Of a DNA stretch of 64,000 nt, positions 23,736 to 32,834 are shown piece after piece. The DNA is taken from the NCBI RefSeq assembly GCF_900111495.1, contig NZ_FOIU01000001.1, forward strand, positions 868,001 through 932,000. The letters are read 5' to 3'. Position numbers and translations under genes: made by a program. The DNA comes from Chryseobacterium wanjuense. Its GTDB lineage: Bacteria; Bacteroidota; Bacteroidia; Flavobacteriales; Weeksellaceae. A model generated the notes under the pieces. That model was given only the letters and a program-made list of their open reading frames with translations, ran no database searches and was not told the origin of the DNA. The first letter of the stretch is position 1. Each line of letters begins with the position of its first letter.

Positions 23736-24914
23736 ATGAATGAAGTATTTATTGTATCTGCTAAAAGGACTCCAGTTGGAGGTTTCTTAGGAAATTTAGC
23801 AGAGTTTTCTGCAACACAGCTGGGAGCATTAGCTATTAAAAATGCTTATGAAAGTATTTCATTAGATCCGGAATGGATTAGCAGTGTTTATATGGGTAAT
23901 GTGTTAAGCGCAGGACTTGGGCAATCTCCAGCTAGACAGGCTGCGGTATTTTCACAGATACCTTATGATAAGGATGCAACCACCATTAATAAGGTCTGTT
24001 CATCGGGAATAAAAGCAACTATTTTAGGGGCACAGCAAATACAGACGGGCCTAGATGAAATTGTTGTTACGGGAGGAATGGAAAGCATGAGTAATGTACC
24101 ACATTATGCTTTTTTACGCAAAGCTCTGAAATTAGGAGATGCCCAACTCATCGATGGATTGACAAAAGACGGATTATGGGATGTTTATAATGATTTTCAT
24201 ATGGGAAGCGCCGGAGAACTTGGGGTAAAAAAATATGGTTTAACCAGAGAGGAACTAGATAATTATGCCTTAGAATCATACAGAAAAGCCAGGGAAGCCA
24301 CTGAAAAAGGTAAATTCAGAAATGAATTGATAGAAATAAGTATTTCATCTAAAAAAGAAAAGATTATTATCGACAGGGATGAAGACATTTATAAATTAAT
24401 TCCAGAAAAGGTATCGCAACTCAAACCTGTTTTTGAAAGTGATGGTTCACTCACGGCTGCCAATTCAAGTAATTTAAATGATGGCGCAGCTGCTTTAATA
24501 CTTGCCTCTGCAGATGCAATTAAGAAATACAATCTTCAGCCATTGGCAAAAATAGTTTCTTATGCTGATGCAGCACAAGCACCCGAATGGTTTACTACTT
24601 CACCCTCAGTTGCCATAACAAAAGCTCTTAGATTGGCTAATCTCAATTTATCAGAAATAGATTATGTAGAAATTAATGAAGCATATGCTTCTGTGGTTCT
24701 TTCTAATCAGCAAATTTTAGGTTTGGATCCTGAAAAAATCAATTTGTATGGAGGGGCAGTGGCATTAGGGCATCCAATTGGGGCGTCAGGAGCAAGAATT
24801 ATAGTAACTCTACTCAGTATTTTGGAACAGGAAAAAGGTAAGTATGGTGTGGCAAGCATTTGTAATGGGGGAGGCGGAGCTTCGGCTATTGTTATTCAAA
24901 ATTTGAACATATAA
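23736..24914 (+). CDS. Acetyl-CoA C-acyltransferase (thiolase)
   Basis: A 392-residue thiolase, the length of the degradative/biosynthetic acetoacetyl-CoA thiolases. The acylation nucleophile lies in NKVCSSGIKA (C88). NEAYA replaces the usual NEAFA, and the catalytic His sits in GGAVALGHPIGASGAR. The second catalytic Cys is in ASICNGGGGASA near the C-terminus. All active-site residues are intact. The gene is behind two TetR palindromes, typical of fatty-acid or branched-chain acyl-CoA regulation, but no other beta-oxidation gene adjoins. Together with the following gene it lies between two MITE-like repeats. Confidence 0.92.
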   Translation: MNEVFIVSAKRTPVGGFLGNLAEFSATQLGALAIKNAYESISLDPEWISSVYMGNVLSAGLGQSPARQAAVFSQIPYDKDATTINKVCSSGIKATILGAQQIQTGLDEIVVTGGMESMSNVPHYAFLRKALKLGDAQLIDGLTKDGLWDVYNDFHMGSAGELGVKKYGLTREELDNYALESYRKAREATEKGKFRNELIEISISSKKEKIIIDRDEDIYKLIPEKVSQLKPVFESDGSLTAANSSNLNDGAAALILASADAIKKYNLQPLAKIVSYADAAQAPEWFTTSPSVAITKALRLANLNLSEIDYVEINEAYASVVLSNQQILGLDPEKINLYGGAVALGHPIGASGARIIVTLLSILEQEKGKYGVASICNGGGGASAIVIQNLNI

Positions 24915-25000
24915 ATCTACTTATCTATGAATACTCAGAAAAGAACAAGAACAACATGTATACTTTTCAACGTAAGTACAATTAACAAATAAAAATAATT

Positions 25001-25720
25001 ATGAATGATCTATTGAAATTTGCAATAGAAGGCCACGGAGGCCTCGAAAACTGGAATAAATTTAATAAAGTGTCCGCCCATATAAATGTAGAAGGTCTGA
25101 CTTGGGAGAGGAAACAACAACCTGGAATTTTAAAGGATGCTAATGTCCAAGTTGATCTCAAACAGCAAAAAGTATCATTTGTTTCGGTAAAAGAAGAATG
25201 GGAAACTATTTTTGAACCGCATCTTGTATATACTAAAGCCACGCATGGTGAAATTCTAGAAGAACTATCTAACCCCAGAGAATCTTTTGAAAAATACACC
25301 CGGGATACCCCTTGGTCACGTCTTCAAGCTTTTTATTTTGCAGGGTATGCCATGTGGACTTACTTTAATGCTCCATTCTGTTTTAATGACCCGGAATATG
25401 AGGTAACCGAGATTGAACCTTGGGAAGAAGATGGGGAAACTTACAGAAGATTGCAGGTAATCTTTCCTGAACATGTTGCCACACATAGTCGTGTCCAAAC
25501 TTTTTATATAGATAAAAATGGTTTAATCAAAAGACATGATTATAATGTGGAAATTTCCGGAAATGCGGCAGGTGCACATTATTTATATGAATATCAGACA
25601 GTGCAGGGTATTCAATTTCCAACCAAAAGACGGGTATTTATTCGTCAAGAAGATAATACATCATTGCAGCCAGAGCCTATTTTAGTCTCCATAAATTTTA
25701 GTAATATTAGTCTGACATAA
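25001..25720 (+). CDS. Conserved-looking protein of unknown function
   Basis: A 239-residue protein that I cannot assign confidently. There is no signal peptide or membrane segment. The opening LLKFAIEGHGGLENWNKFN, the beta-rich pattern with several Trp and Tyr, and the closing GIQFPTKRRVFIR are reminiscent of LolA-like beta-sheet folds that bind hydrophobic ligands, but this is only a resemblance. It starts 86 bp after the thiolase stop with no terminator between, so co-transcription with the thiolase is likely. Confidence 0.7.
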   Translation: MNDLLKFAIEGHGGLENWNKFNKVSAHINVEGLTWERKQQPGILKDANVQVDLKQQKVSFVSVKEEWETIFEPHLVYTKATHGEILEELSNPRESFEKYTRDTPWSRLQAFYFAGYAMWTYFNAPFCFNDPEYEVTEIEPWEEDGETYRRLQVIFPEHVATHSRVQTFYIDKNGLIKRHDYNVEISGNAAGAHYLYEYQTVQGIQFPTKRRVFIRQEDNTSLQPEPILVSINFSNISLT

Positions 25721-25751
25721 AAATAAAGAAGTAATGAAGTAATATTATATA

Positions 25752-25897
25752 TGGCAACGATATATTTGAAAGTGCCGGATCATATTTATTTATATAAAAA
25801 AGTAATCCTGCCACTCTTATACAATTAAACTAGATATGTTATAAAAACAAATAAAATTCTATTTTTTGGGTTGATACATTCAAATATATAGTTGCTA
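25752..25897. repeat. MITE-like element, right copy
   Basis: About 146 bp with terminal inverted repeats GGCAACGATATATTTGAAAG (left) and AGCAACTATATATTTGAATG (right, read inward), 17 of 20 positions alike. The interior matches the copy at 23048-23180. It ends 63 bp before gnd, just upstream of the gnd promoter. Confidence 0.6.
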
Positions 25898-25924
25898 ATT
25901 TTTTTTTAATGAAATGCATTTCCG

Positions 25925-25932
25925 TAAATTTG
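25925..25932 (+). promoter_or_regulatory. -7 element of the gnd-zwf-pgl operon
   Basis: TAAATTTG fits the TAnnTTTG consensus perfectly, 28 bp before the gnd start codon. Confidence 0.6.
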
Positions 25933-25959
25933 ACTTGTAAAAATAAATCTTAAGTAAGA

Positions 25960-27378
25960 ATGGAAAAGTATAATTATGGGGTTATCGGTCTTGGAGTAAT
26001 GGGCAGAAATCTGCTTTACAATATTGCCGATAATGGTTTTTCTACCGTAGGATTCGATTTGGATGAGGAAAAGGTAAAAGAACTTCACAATGGGGCAACT
26101 CCGGGAACATCGGTTAGAGGAACAGCTTCTCTGGAAGACTTTGTATCAGCTTTGGAAAGTCCGAGAAAAATTATTTTAATGGTTCCTGCTGGAAAGCCGG
26201 TGGATGCTGTTCTTGAAAGTATTACACCACTTCTCAACCCGGAAGATATTGTAATTGACGCAGGAAATTCTTATTTCAAAGATACTGAGAGACGCATTGC
26301 TGATTTAGCCGCTAAAAACCTTCATTTTATGGGGATGGGAGTTTCAGGAGGAGAACAAGGGGCAAGAAGAGGGCCAAGTATTATGCCCGGTGGAGATTGG
26401 GAAGCTTTTAATTTAGTTAAACCTATGTTAGAATTAATATCAGCAAAAGTGAATGATGAGCCTTGCACAGCTTACATGGGAAAAGGTTCCGCGGGACACT
26501 ATGTGAAAATGGTTCACAACGGAATCGAATACGCTATCATGCAGTTAATCACTGAGGCTTACGATTTGCTGAGAAAAGGAGCAAACCTGAACAACGATCA
26601 ATTGTATGAAGTTTTCAAAAAATGGAATGAAGGTGAAATGAATTCTTTCCTTATTGAAATTACCAGAGATATTTTCCTTCAAAAAGATGATTTCACAGGC
26701 GGTTTTCTTGTCGATCAGATTTTAGATAAAGCAGGGGCAAAAGGAACCGGAAAATGGACTTCAGAGCAGGCAATGGAAATCGGGGTTTCGATTCCGACTA
26801 TCGATATTGCGGTAACTTCAAGAATTTTATCCGCTTATAAAGATGAGAGAGTGAAAGCATCTCAATTATATGCTAAGGGAGAAATGAAAAGACCGGAAAA
26901 TATAGAATTGTTCATTAAAGAAGTAGGAGATTCATTATATTTGGCTACCTTGATCAGTTATGCTCAAGGTTTGGCATTACTGGTAAAAGCTTCTACAGAA
27001 TATCAGTTTGAAATTCCGTTAAAAGATGTTGTAAAAATCTGGAGAGGTGGCTGCATCATTCGTTCTGTTTTATTAGAAAAATTCTATATGGCTTATTCTA
27101 AAGATCATAAATTATCTAATATCTTATTGGATCAGAAAATTTCAGAAATCGTAAAAGATAAAATTTCTTCGTTAAGAAAAACAGCTTCTTTTGCTGCATC
27201 AAATGGAATTCCAAGTTTAGGAATTCAGACAGCTTTAGGATATTTCGAAGCGTACACTACAGAATCTTTACCTGTAAACCTGCTTCAGGCTCAGCGTGAT
27301 TATTTTGGTGCACATACTTACCAAAGAATCGACAGAGAAGGAATTTTTCATAGTTCATGGCAAAACCTAAACAACTAA
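25960..27378 (+). CDS. gnd: 6-phosphogluconate dehydrogenase, decarboxylating
   Basis: Converts 6-phosphogluconate to ribulose 5-phosphate with CO2 release and NADPH formation. The 472-residue chain has the full length of the family. Visible motifs: dinucleotide loop GVIGLGVMGRNL at the N-terminus, substrate motif GVSGGEQGARRGPSIMPGG (about 129-147), catalytic KMVHNGIEY (about 183-191), and the C-terminal ALGYFEAYTTESLPVNLLQA with QRDYFGAHTY. First gene of the pentose-phosphate operon, followed 8 bp later by zwf. Confidence 0.97.
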   Translation: MEKYNYGVIGLGVMGRNLLYNIADNGFSTVGFDLDEEKVKELHNGATPGTSVRGTASLEDFVSALESPRKIILMVPAGKPVDAVLESITPLLNPEDIVIDAGNSYFKDTERRIADLAAKNLHFMGMGVSGGEQGARRGPSIMPGGDWEAFNLVKPMLELISAKVNDEPCTAYMGKGSAGHYVKMVHNGIEYAIMQLITEAYDLLRKGANLNNDQLYEVFKKWNEGEMNSFLIEITRDIFLQKDDFTGGFLVDQILDKAGAKGTGKWTSEQAMEIGVSIPTIDIAVTSRILSAYKDERVKASQLYAKGEMKRPENIELFIKEVGDSLYLATLISYAQGLALLVKASTEYQFEIPLKDVVKIWRGGCIIRSVLLEKFYMAYSKDHKLSNILLDQKISEIVKDKISSLRKTASFAASNGIPSLGIQTALGYFEAYTTESLPVNLLQAQRDYFGAHTYQRIDREGIFHSSWQNLNN

Positions 27379-27386
27379 TTTCGAAG

Positions 27387-28868
27387 ATGGGCGATAATAC
27401 AATCCTGCATCCAACAACTGTTGTTATTTTTGGTGCTACTGGTGATTTGGCAAAAAGAAAACTTTTTCCTGCGTTTTATAATTTGTATGTAGATGGAAGA
27501 ATGCCGAAAGGGTTTAATATTTTAGCTTTAGGAAGAGCTGAAAATACGGATGAAAAGTTCAGAGCTTATATAAAAGAAAATCTGGAGAGTTTTTCAAGAA
27601 GGAGTGTTACACCGGAAGACTGGGCAGGCTTTCAGGCACATATCAGTTATTTTCAGCATCAACTGGATGAAGAAAAATCCTATCAAAATTTATATCAAAA
27701 ACTGGAAAGCTTTGATAAAGTTTACGGAATGAGAGGAAACAGGCTTTTCTACCTCTCCATTGCGCCAAACTTTGTATCGGTAATTTCAAATCATATTAAA
27801 AATACATCAATAGCATCGGATCCTGCAAAAGATCGAATTATTATCGAAAAACCTTTTGGGCATAATAAAGAATCTGCTATAGAACTAAATAATCTTCTTT
27901 CACAAACCTTTCAGGAGGAACAGATCTATCGTATTGATCATTATTTAGGCAAGGAGACGGTTCAGAATATTTTAGCATTTAGGTTTGGAAATTCAATTTT
28001 TGAACCCTTATGGAATCACAGGCATATAGAATCGGTGCAGGTTACTGTTGCCGAAGAAGTGGGGGTAGAGACGAGAGCCGGTTTTTATGAACAGACAGGA
28101 GCTTTGCGCGATATGATCCAAAATCATCTTTTGCAAATTCTTTGTATGGTTGCCATGGAACCTCCCGTTTCACTCGAGTCTGGTGAGATCAGGGATCGGA
28201 AAGTGGATGTGTTAAAATCGATCCGCAAAATTTCACCTGATAAAGTAGATCATTACGCTGTGAGAGGTCAGTACGGAAGAGGAAAAGTAAAAGGATTAAA
28301 AGTAAATGGTTATCGTCAGGAAGAAGGAATTGCTCCAGATTCAAATACGGAAACATTTGTTGCCATCAAGTTCTATCTGGATAATGAAAGATGGGAAAAC
28401 GTTCCTTTCTATGTTCGTACAGGGAAGAAGATGAAGGAGAAACATTCTTATATTACGATTCAGTTTAAACCGCTTCCGCATTCTACATTTTCAGAAACTA
28501 CGTCACTTCTGTCGGCAAACCGATTGATTATTAATATCCAGCCACAGATGGATATCAGATTACAGTTTATGTCTAAAAAGCCCGGCCTTTCCTTAGAACT
28601 GAAACCCGTGGAAATGATTTTTGATAATTTTGCCTGTCATACAGATACTCCGGAAGCGTACGAAACACTTTTACTGGAAGCACTTGTAGGAGATCTTACT
28701 CTGTTTATGCGCTCTGATCAGGTAGAAGAAGCTTGGGATGTTGTAAAAACGATTCAGGAAACGTGGGAGGAAACGAAGGATTCTTCTTTCCCGAATTACG
28801 AAGCAGGAAGTTGGGGTCCCGATGACAGCAATGCATTGTTGGAAAGACAGGGGCATCAATGGATTTAA
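27387..28868 (+). CDS. zwf: Glucose-6-phosphate 1-dehydrogenase
   Basis: Oxidises glucose 6-phosphate to 6-phosphogluconolactone with NADP+. The nucleotide motif FGATGDLAKRKLFPA and the catalytic RIDHYLGKETVQNI are both intact, and the length (493 residues) is normal. An ATG at 27357 inside the end of gnd would add 10 residues (22-bp overlap). The ATG at 27387, 8 bp after the gnd stop, is chosen because the family motif then follows a short N-terminus of usual size; both are possible. Operon with gnd and pgl. Confidence 0.95.
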   Translation: MGDNTILHPTTVVIFGATGDLAKRKLFPAFYNLYVDGRMPKGFNILALGRAENTDEKFRAYIKENLESFSRRSVTPEDWAGFQAHISYFQHQLDEEKSYQNLYQKLESFDKVYGMRGNRLFYLSIAPNFVSVISNHIKNTSIASDPAKDRIIIEKPFGHNKESAIELNNLLSQTFQEEQIYRIDHYLGKETVQNILAFRFGNSIFEPLWNHRHIESVQVTVAEEVGVETRAGFYEQTGALRDMIQNHLLQILCMVAMEPPVSLESGEIRDRKVDVLKSIRKISPDKVDHYAVRGQYGRGKVKGLKVNGYRQEEGIAPDSNTETFVAIKFYLDNERWENVPFYVRTGKKMKEKHSYITIQFKPLPHSTFSETTSLLSANRLIINIQPQMDIRLQFMSKKPGLSLELKPVEMIFDNFACHTDTPEAYETLLLEALVGDLTLFMRSDQVEEAWDVVKTIQETWEETKDSSFPNYEAGSWGPDDSNALLERQGHQWI

Positions 28869-28886
28869 AATTTAATTAAAAAGTAA

Positions 28887-29597
28887 ATGGATATTACAAT
28901 ATTTAATGATCTGGATGTTCTGTATAAAAATGCAGCGGATCTATTCGTAGAACTTTCAGAAAAGGCAATTCAAAAACACGGAAGGTTTGTGGTTGCACTA
29001 AGCGGCGGTTCTTCTCCAAAAGCTATTTTCAGCTTATTAGCGACTCCGGAATATGTAGAAAAAATAGAATGGAGCAAATTCTATTTTTTTTGGGTAGATG
29101 AAAGATGGGTTTCTTTGGACGATGAAAAAAGTAATTTTAAAATGACTTTAGAAACGCTTTTGGATAAAATTCCCGTAAGTGAAAATCAGGTTTTTCCAAT
29201 GTATAAAGACGGAATCGAACCTGAAAACTATGCCAAGGTGTATGAAGAGCAAATCAGAAATGTTTTGGGTGAAAATGGTATTTTCGATTTTATCCTTTTA
29301 GGAATGGGTGACGATGGTCATACGGCATCTTTATTTCCGGGGGAAAAAGTTTTAGAAGAAAAAGAAAAATGGGTAGATGCTTATTATCTAAAGCCTCAGG
29401 AAATGTACAGAATTACTTTAACTGAACCCATCATTAACAAAGCCGAAAATATCCTGATTGTTACGTTTGGTAAATCTAAAAAGCATGCTCTGAATGAGGT
29501 TTTGAATGGAAAATACAATCCACAACTATATCCGCTTCAGTTAATCGAAAAAAGAAATGGAGTAAAGATTTTTACTGATGAAGAGGCAGGAGTTTAA
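28887..29597 (+). CDS. pgl: 6-phosphogluconolactonase
   Basis: Hydrolyses 6-phosphogluconolactone, completing the oxidative branch with zwf and gnd. A 236-residue protein of the DevB/SOL family: LSGGSSPKAIF near residue 39, FFWVDERWV near 69, and LLGMGDDGHTASLFPG near 147, which holds the catalytic histidine. It starts 18 bp after the zwf stop and is followed by a very strong terminator. Confidence 0.95.
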   Translation: MDITIFNDLDVLYKNAADLFVELSEKAIQKHGRFVVALSGGSSPKAIFSLLATPEYVEKIEWSKFYFFWVDERWVSLDDEKSNFKMTLETLLDKIPVSENQVFPMYKDGIEPENYAKVYEEQIRNVLGENGIFDFILLGMGDDGHTASLFPGEKVLEEKEKWVDAYYLKPQEMYRITLTEPIINKAENILIVTFGKSKKHALNEVLNGKYNPQLYPLQLIEKRNGVKIFTDEEAGV

Positions 29598-29644
29598 TGT
29601 TTTTAAACAAAAAAATTGGTAGTGACTCACTAACTATGTAAATT

Positions 29645-29707
29645 AAAAAGTTATTCCGGAAAACTTTGAGCCCTTACAACTCAAAAAATTTTCCGGAATA
29701 ACTTTTT
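29645..29707. terminator. Strong bidirectional terminator
   Basis: A 19-bp perfect inverted repeat with the core TTATTCCGGAA (29645-29663 with 29689-29707), extended by an inner TTTGAG/CTCAAA pair. It ends in five T. It closes the gnd-zwf-pgl operon. From 29710 to 29912 there are short protein-like open frames (NQNAYTLLMQLKNAASEEE before a stop) but no gene. Confidence 0.9.
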
Positions 29708-29912
29708 CTGTATCGAAAAAAAAACTATAAACTGTTTCCTGTAGTAACATTTGGAGAATCTGGAAATGGTTTTGTTCGAATCAAAAATGTTGAAAAATTT
29801 TAGAAACAGAAAACCGTAACCAAAACGCGTATACGCTTTTGATGCAGCTTAAAAATGCAGCGAGTGAAGAGGAATAGTTTCTTCTTAATAAGAAGAAAAT
29901 AAATTCTAAAAC

Positions 29913-30218
29913 CTATTTTAACAATGTTAAGGTAAAGCTATTTTCTCCAAAATTAGATCTTGTTACATTAGACGTGCACCCTCCACTGGTTCGCACACGC
30001 ATATAATATGTTCCAGATTGCAAATATGCTATATTGGAGGTATATACGAAATCAAACCCAATAGATCCGCTTGAAAGATGGATGTCTTGGTTGGGAAATG
30101 CATTGTTTAACCCTGTGGTTGGACTTTTACTTAAGTTGAAAGCAATAAATTCACCACAATTTACAGGTGATTTATCTGTAATCAGACGTGTTGTGATAAT
30201 ATAATCGCCAGGTAGCGC
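29913..30218 (-). pseudogene. C-terminal remnant of a secreted-type protein
   Basis: On the minus strand 101 codons are open without a start codon, bounded by a TGA at 30219-30221. The sequence is beta-rich and reads like an extracellular repeat domain: DYIITTRLITDKSPVNCGEF, then SGTYYMRVRTSGGCTSN and a closing NSFTLTLLK. Family not recognised; it resembles the end of secreted Bacteroidetes proteins. The break lies 10 bp from a MITE-like terminal repeat (30229-30250), so an element or deletion may have truncated the gene. Confidence 0.5.
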
Positions 30219-30228
30219 TCAAAGATTC

Positions 30229-30250
30229 CATTCAAATATATCGTTGCCTC
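30229..30250 (-). repeat. Solo copy of MITE-like terminal repeat
   Basis: CATTCAAATATATCGTTGCC is the reverse complement of GGCAACGATATATTTGAATG, the terminal repeat seen at 25752 and, less well, at 23048. No second end is found within 250 bp. The remaining stretch to 30491 is AT-rich, without recognisable features except the unassigned promoter of the receptor gene. Confidence 0.45.
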
Positions 30251-30491
30251 TTCAAAATATTCAAGAAAAAACCTACTCTTAAGAACTCAAGAGTAAATAT
30301 TCTGTTTTAAAGCATAATATTTTTTTCAATACTAGTAATATCGTTTGATTTTTTACGTTTGACAGTAAACTAAGAACCCTTATGCCTAACATTAAAACTT
30401 TCATTCATCTAATTTCTCCTCTACAATTAGCTTAACATCAAACCCAAATTTACTATTTGACAGATTTTTACTACATTAAAATTTAAACTCA

Positions 30492-32831
30492 ATGCAAAAA
30501 TTGTTTTTTAAGACTGCTGTCACCGCCGCTGTCCTCTGTTTAAGTTCCATGGCTCTGGCGCAGCAGAAATACTCAGTAAGCGGTACTGTGAAAGATCACA
30601 AAAATGGAGAGCTGCTGATCGGAGTTACCATAAAAGTAAGTGAAGATCCGTCTATCTCCGTGATTGCTAACGAATATGGCTTTTACTCACTGTCACTTCC
30701 CGCGGGGAGTTATACGCTGATTGTCTCATATCCGGGTTACCGGGATTTTGAGCTGCCTGTAAAGGTTGAACAGAATACAAAACTGGATCTGCCGCTCGAC
30801 CAGGAAGAAAAAGAGGATGAAAAGGTAGGAAAGATTGATGAAGTTGTTATTTCAGGAATCAAAAAGGATAAAAATCTTACTTCGGCCCAGATGGGAACTG
30901 AAACTCTAAGCATCAAAAATATAGAAAAACTGCCAGTTTTATTCGGGGAAAAAGATGTCATGAAAACGATACAGCTTTTACCGGGAATCAAAAGCAACGG
31001 GGAAGGAAGCAGTGGATTCAGCGTAAGAGGTGGAGCTACAGACCAGAACCTGATCTTACTTGATGAAGCTCCTGTTTATAATGCTTCGCATCTGCTTGGC
31101 TTTTTCAGCACCTTCAACAGTGATGCACTGAAAGACGCCAGCATTATCAAAGGGAACAGCCCTGCCCAGTACGGAGGCCGCCTTTCCTCGGTGATGGATG
31201 TTAAAATGAAAGATGGAAATAATAAAGATTATAATGTGAATGGAGGGATCGGACTGATTAGCAGTAGGCTGAGTGTGGAAGGTCCAATTCAGAAAGAAAA
31301 ATCTTCTTTTATCGTTTCCGGAAGAAGAACCTATGCTGATCTGTTTCTTAAGGCGAGTGATGATTATAAGGATAGTAAGCTGTACTTCTATGATCTGAAT
31401 TTAAAAGCCAATTATCAGATCAATGAAAACAACCGCCTTTATCTGTCCGGGTATTTCGGAAGAGATGTCCTGGGGTTGGGCGATACGTTCTCAACAGATT
31501 GGGGAAATACAACCGCTACGCTCCGATGGAACAGCATCATCAGCAGTAAACTGTTTTCCAATACTTCATTAATTTACAGTAATTACAATTATAAGCTCAG
31601 CCTGAAAAGCAACGATAATACGTTTGGTTTAGATTCCCAAATTGAGGATTGGAACCTTAAACAGGATTTTACCTGGTTTGCGGGAAATAAACATTCGGTA
31701 CGTTTTGGGCTTCAGTCTATTCATCATACAATTACACCCAGTAGTGCTTCGGGCACGAGTGTGAGCAGCTTTCCGAGAAATCCACGAAAATCATGGGAAA
31801 ATGCAGTGTATATCAATGATGATTTTAAAGCCACTGATAAACTGACCGTAAATTATGGTTTAAGACTTTCTACCTTCAGTATTTTGGGCGGTGACACGTA
31901 TAATACCTATGACAATGGGGTAATTACAGACAGCCGGTTTTTGGAAAAAGGTAAATTCGGGAAAACATATTTTAATCTTGAACCGAGAATTACCGCCAAT
32001 TACCGTATTAATGAGGTGAGCAGCATCAAGGCCGGATATTCCCGCAACACACAGAATCTGCATCTTCTGAGCAACAGCAGTAGTGGAAATCCTACAGATC
32101 AGTGGATCGGGAGCAGCTACAGTGTAAAACCGGAGATAGCCGATCAGATCAGTGCAGGGTACAGCAGAAATTTCAATAACAACAATTATGAACTGAATGC
32201 TGAGATCTATTACAAGTCTATGCAGAACCAGATCGATTTTAAAAACGGTGCGCAGATCACTTTTGATACGGCAGCAGATGTAGAAAGTGAATTGCTGTAT
32301 GGTAAAGGAAGAGCTTACGGATTGGAATTGATCGCCAAGAAGAAAAGCGGAAGACTGACCGGATGGATCTCTTATACTTTATCTAAAACGGAACGAAAAA
32401 TAAACGGAATCAACGATAACGACTGGTACAACGCCAGAATGGATAAAACCCACGACCTTTCTATTGTAGCCACTTACGAGCTGAATAAAAAATGGTCTTT
32501 ATCCGGATTATTCCTTTACAGTACAGGAAATGCCGTTACTTTCCCTACTGGGAAATACGAGCTGAACGGACAGACCATATTTCAGTACAGCAGCAGGAAC
32601 GCAGACCGTATGCCTGCCTATCATAGAATGGATCTGAGCGCTACCTATGAACCGGAATCCACCAAACGTTTCAAAGGCTCATGGTCATTCGGTATTTATA
32701 ATATCTACGGCCGTGAAAATGCTTACACAATTACTTTTGAGGATAATCCGAACAATCCGGGGACAACGCGAGCTATGCAGACTTCCCTTTTCCGTTGGGT
32801 CCCAAACATCACTTACAATTTTAAATTTTAG
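30492..32831 (+). CDS. TonB-dependent outer-membrane receptor
   Basis: A 779-residue outer-membrane transporter. It has a signal peptide (cleavage near ALAQ, residue 24) and a carboxypeptidase-regulatory-like domain (about 27-105, with SVSGTVKDHKNGELLIGVT). A plug domain follows with FSVRGGATDQNLILLDEAPV, then a beta-barrel ending in the usual aromatic terminus (YNFKF). The plug signature and the coupled DUF4249 lipoprotein define a Bacteroidetes receptor pair distinct from SusC/SusD. Substrate unknown; pairs of this type are thought to import metal chelates or peptides, which is inference. Confidence 0.92.
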   Translation: MQKLFFKTAVTAAVLCLSSMALAQQKYSVSGTVKDHKNGELLIGVTIKVSEDPSISVIANEYGFYSLSLPAGSYTLIVSYPGYRDFELPVKVEQNTKLDLPLDQEEKEDEKVGKIDEVVISGIKKDKNLTSAQMGTETLSIKNIEKLPVLFGEKDVMKTIQLLPGIKSNGEGSSGFSVRGGATDQNLILLDEAPVYNASHLLGFFSTFNSDALKDASIIKGNSPAQYGGRLSSVMDVKMKDGNNKDYNVNGGIGLISSRLSVEGPIQKEKSSFIVSGRRTYADLFLKASDDYKDSKLYFYDLNLKANYQINENNRLYLSGYFGRDVLGLGDTFSTDWGNTTATLRWNSIISSKLFSNTSLIYSNYNYKLSLKSNDNTFGLDSQIEDWNLKQDFTWFAGNKHSVRFGLQSIHHTITPSSASGTSVSSFPRNPRKSWENAVYINDDFKATDKLTVNYGLRLSTFSILGGDTYNTYDNGVITDSRFLEKGKFGKTYFNLEPRITANYRINEVSSIKAGYSRNTQNLHLLSNSSSGNPTDQWIGSSYSVKPEIADQISAGYSRNFNNNNYELNAEIYYKSMQNQIDFKNGAQITFDTAADVESELLYGKGRAYGLELIAKKKSGRLTGWISYTLSKTERKINGINDNDWYNARMDKTHDLSIVATYELNKKWSLSGLFLYSTGNAVTFPTGKYELNGQTIFQYSSRNADRMPAYHRMDLSATYEPESTKRFKGSWSFGIYNIYGRENAYTITFEDNPNNPGTTRAMQTSLFRWVPNITYNFKF

Positions 32832-32834
32832 ATC

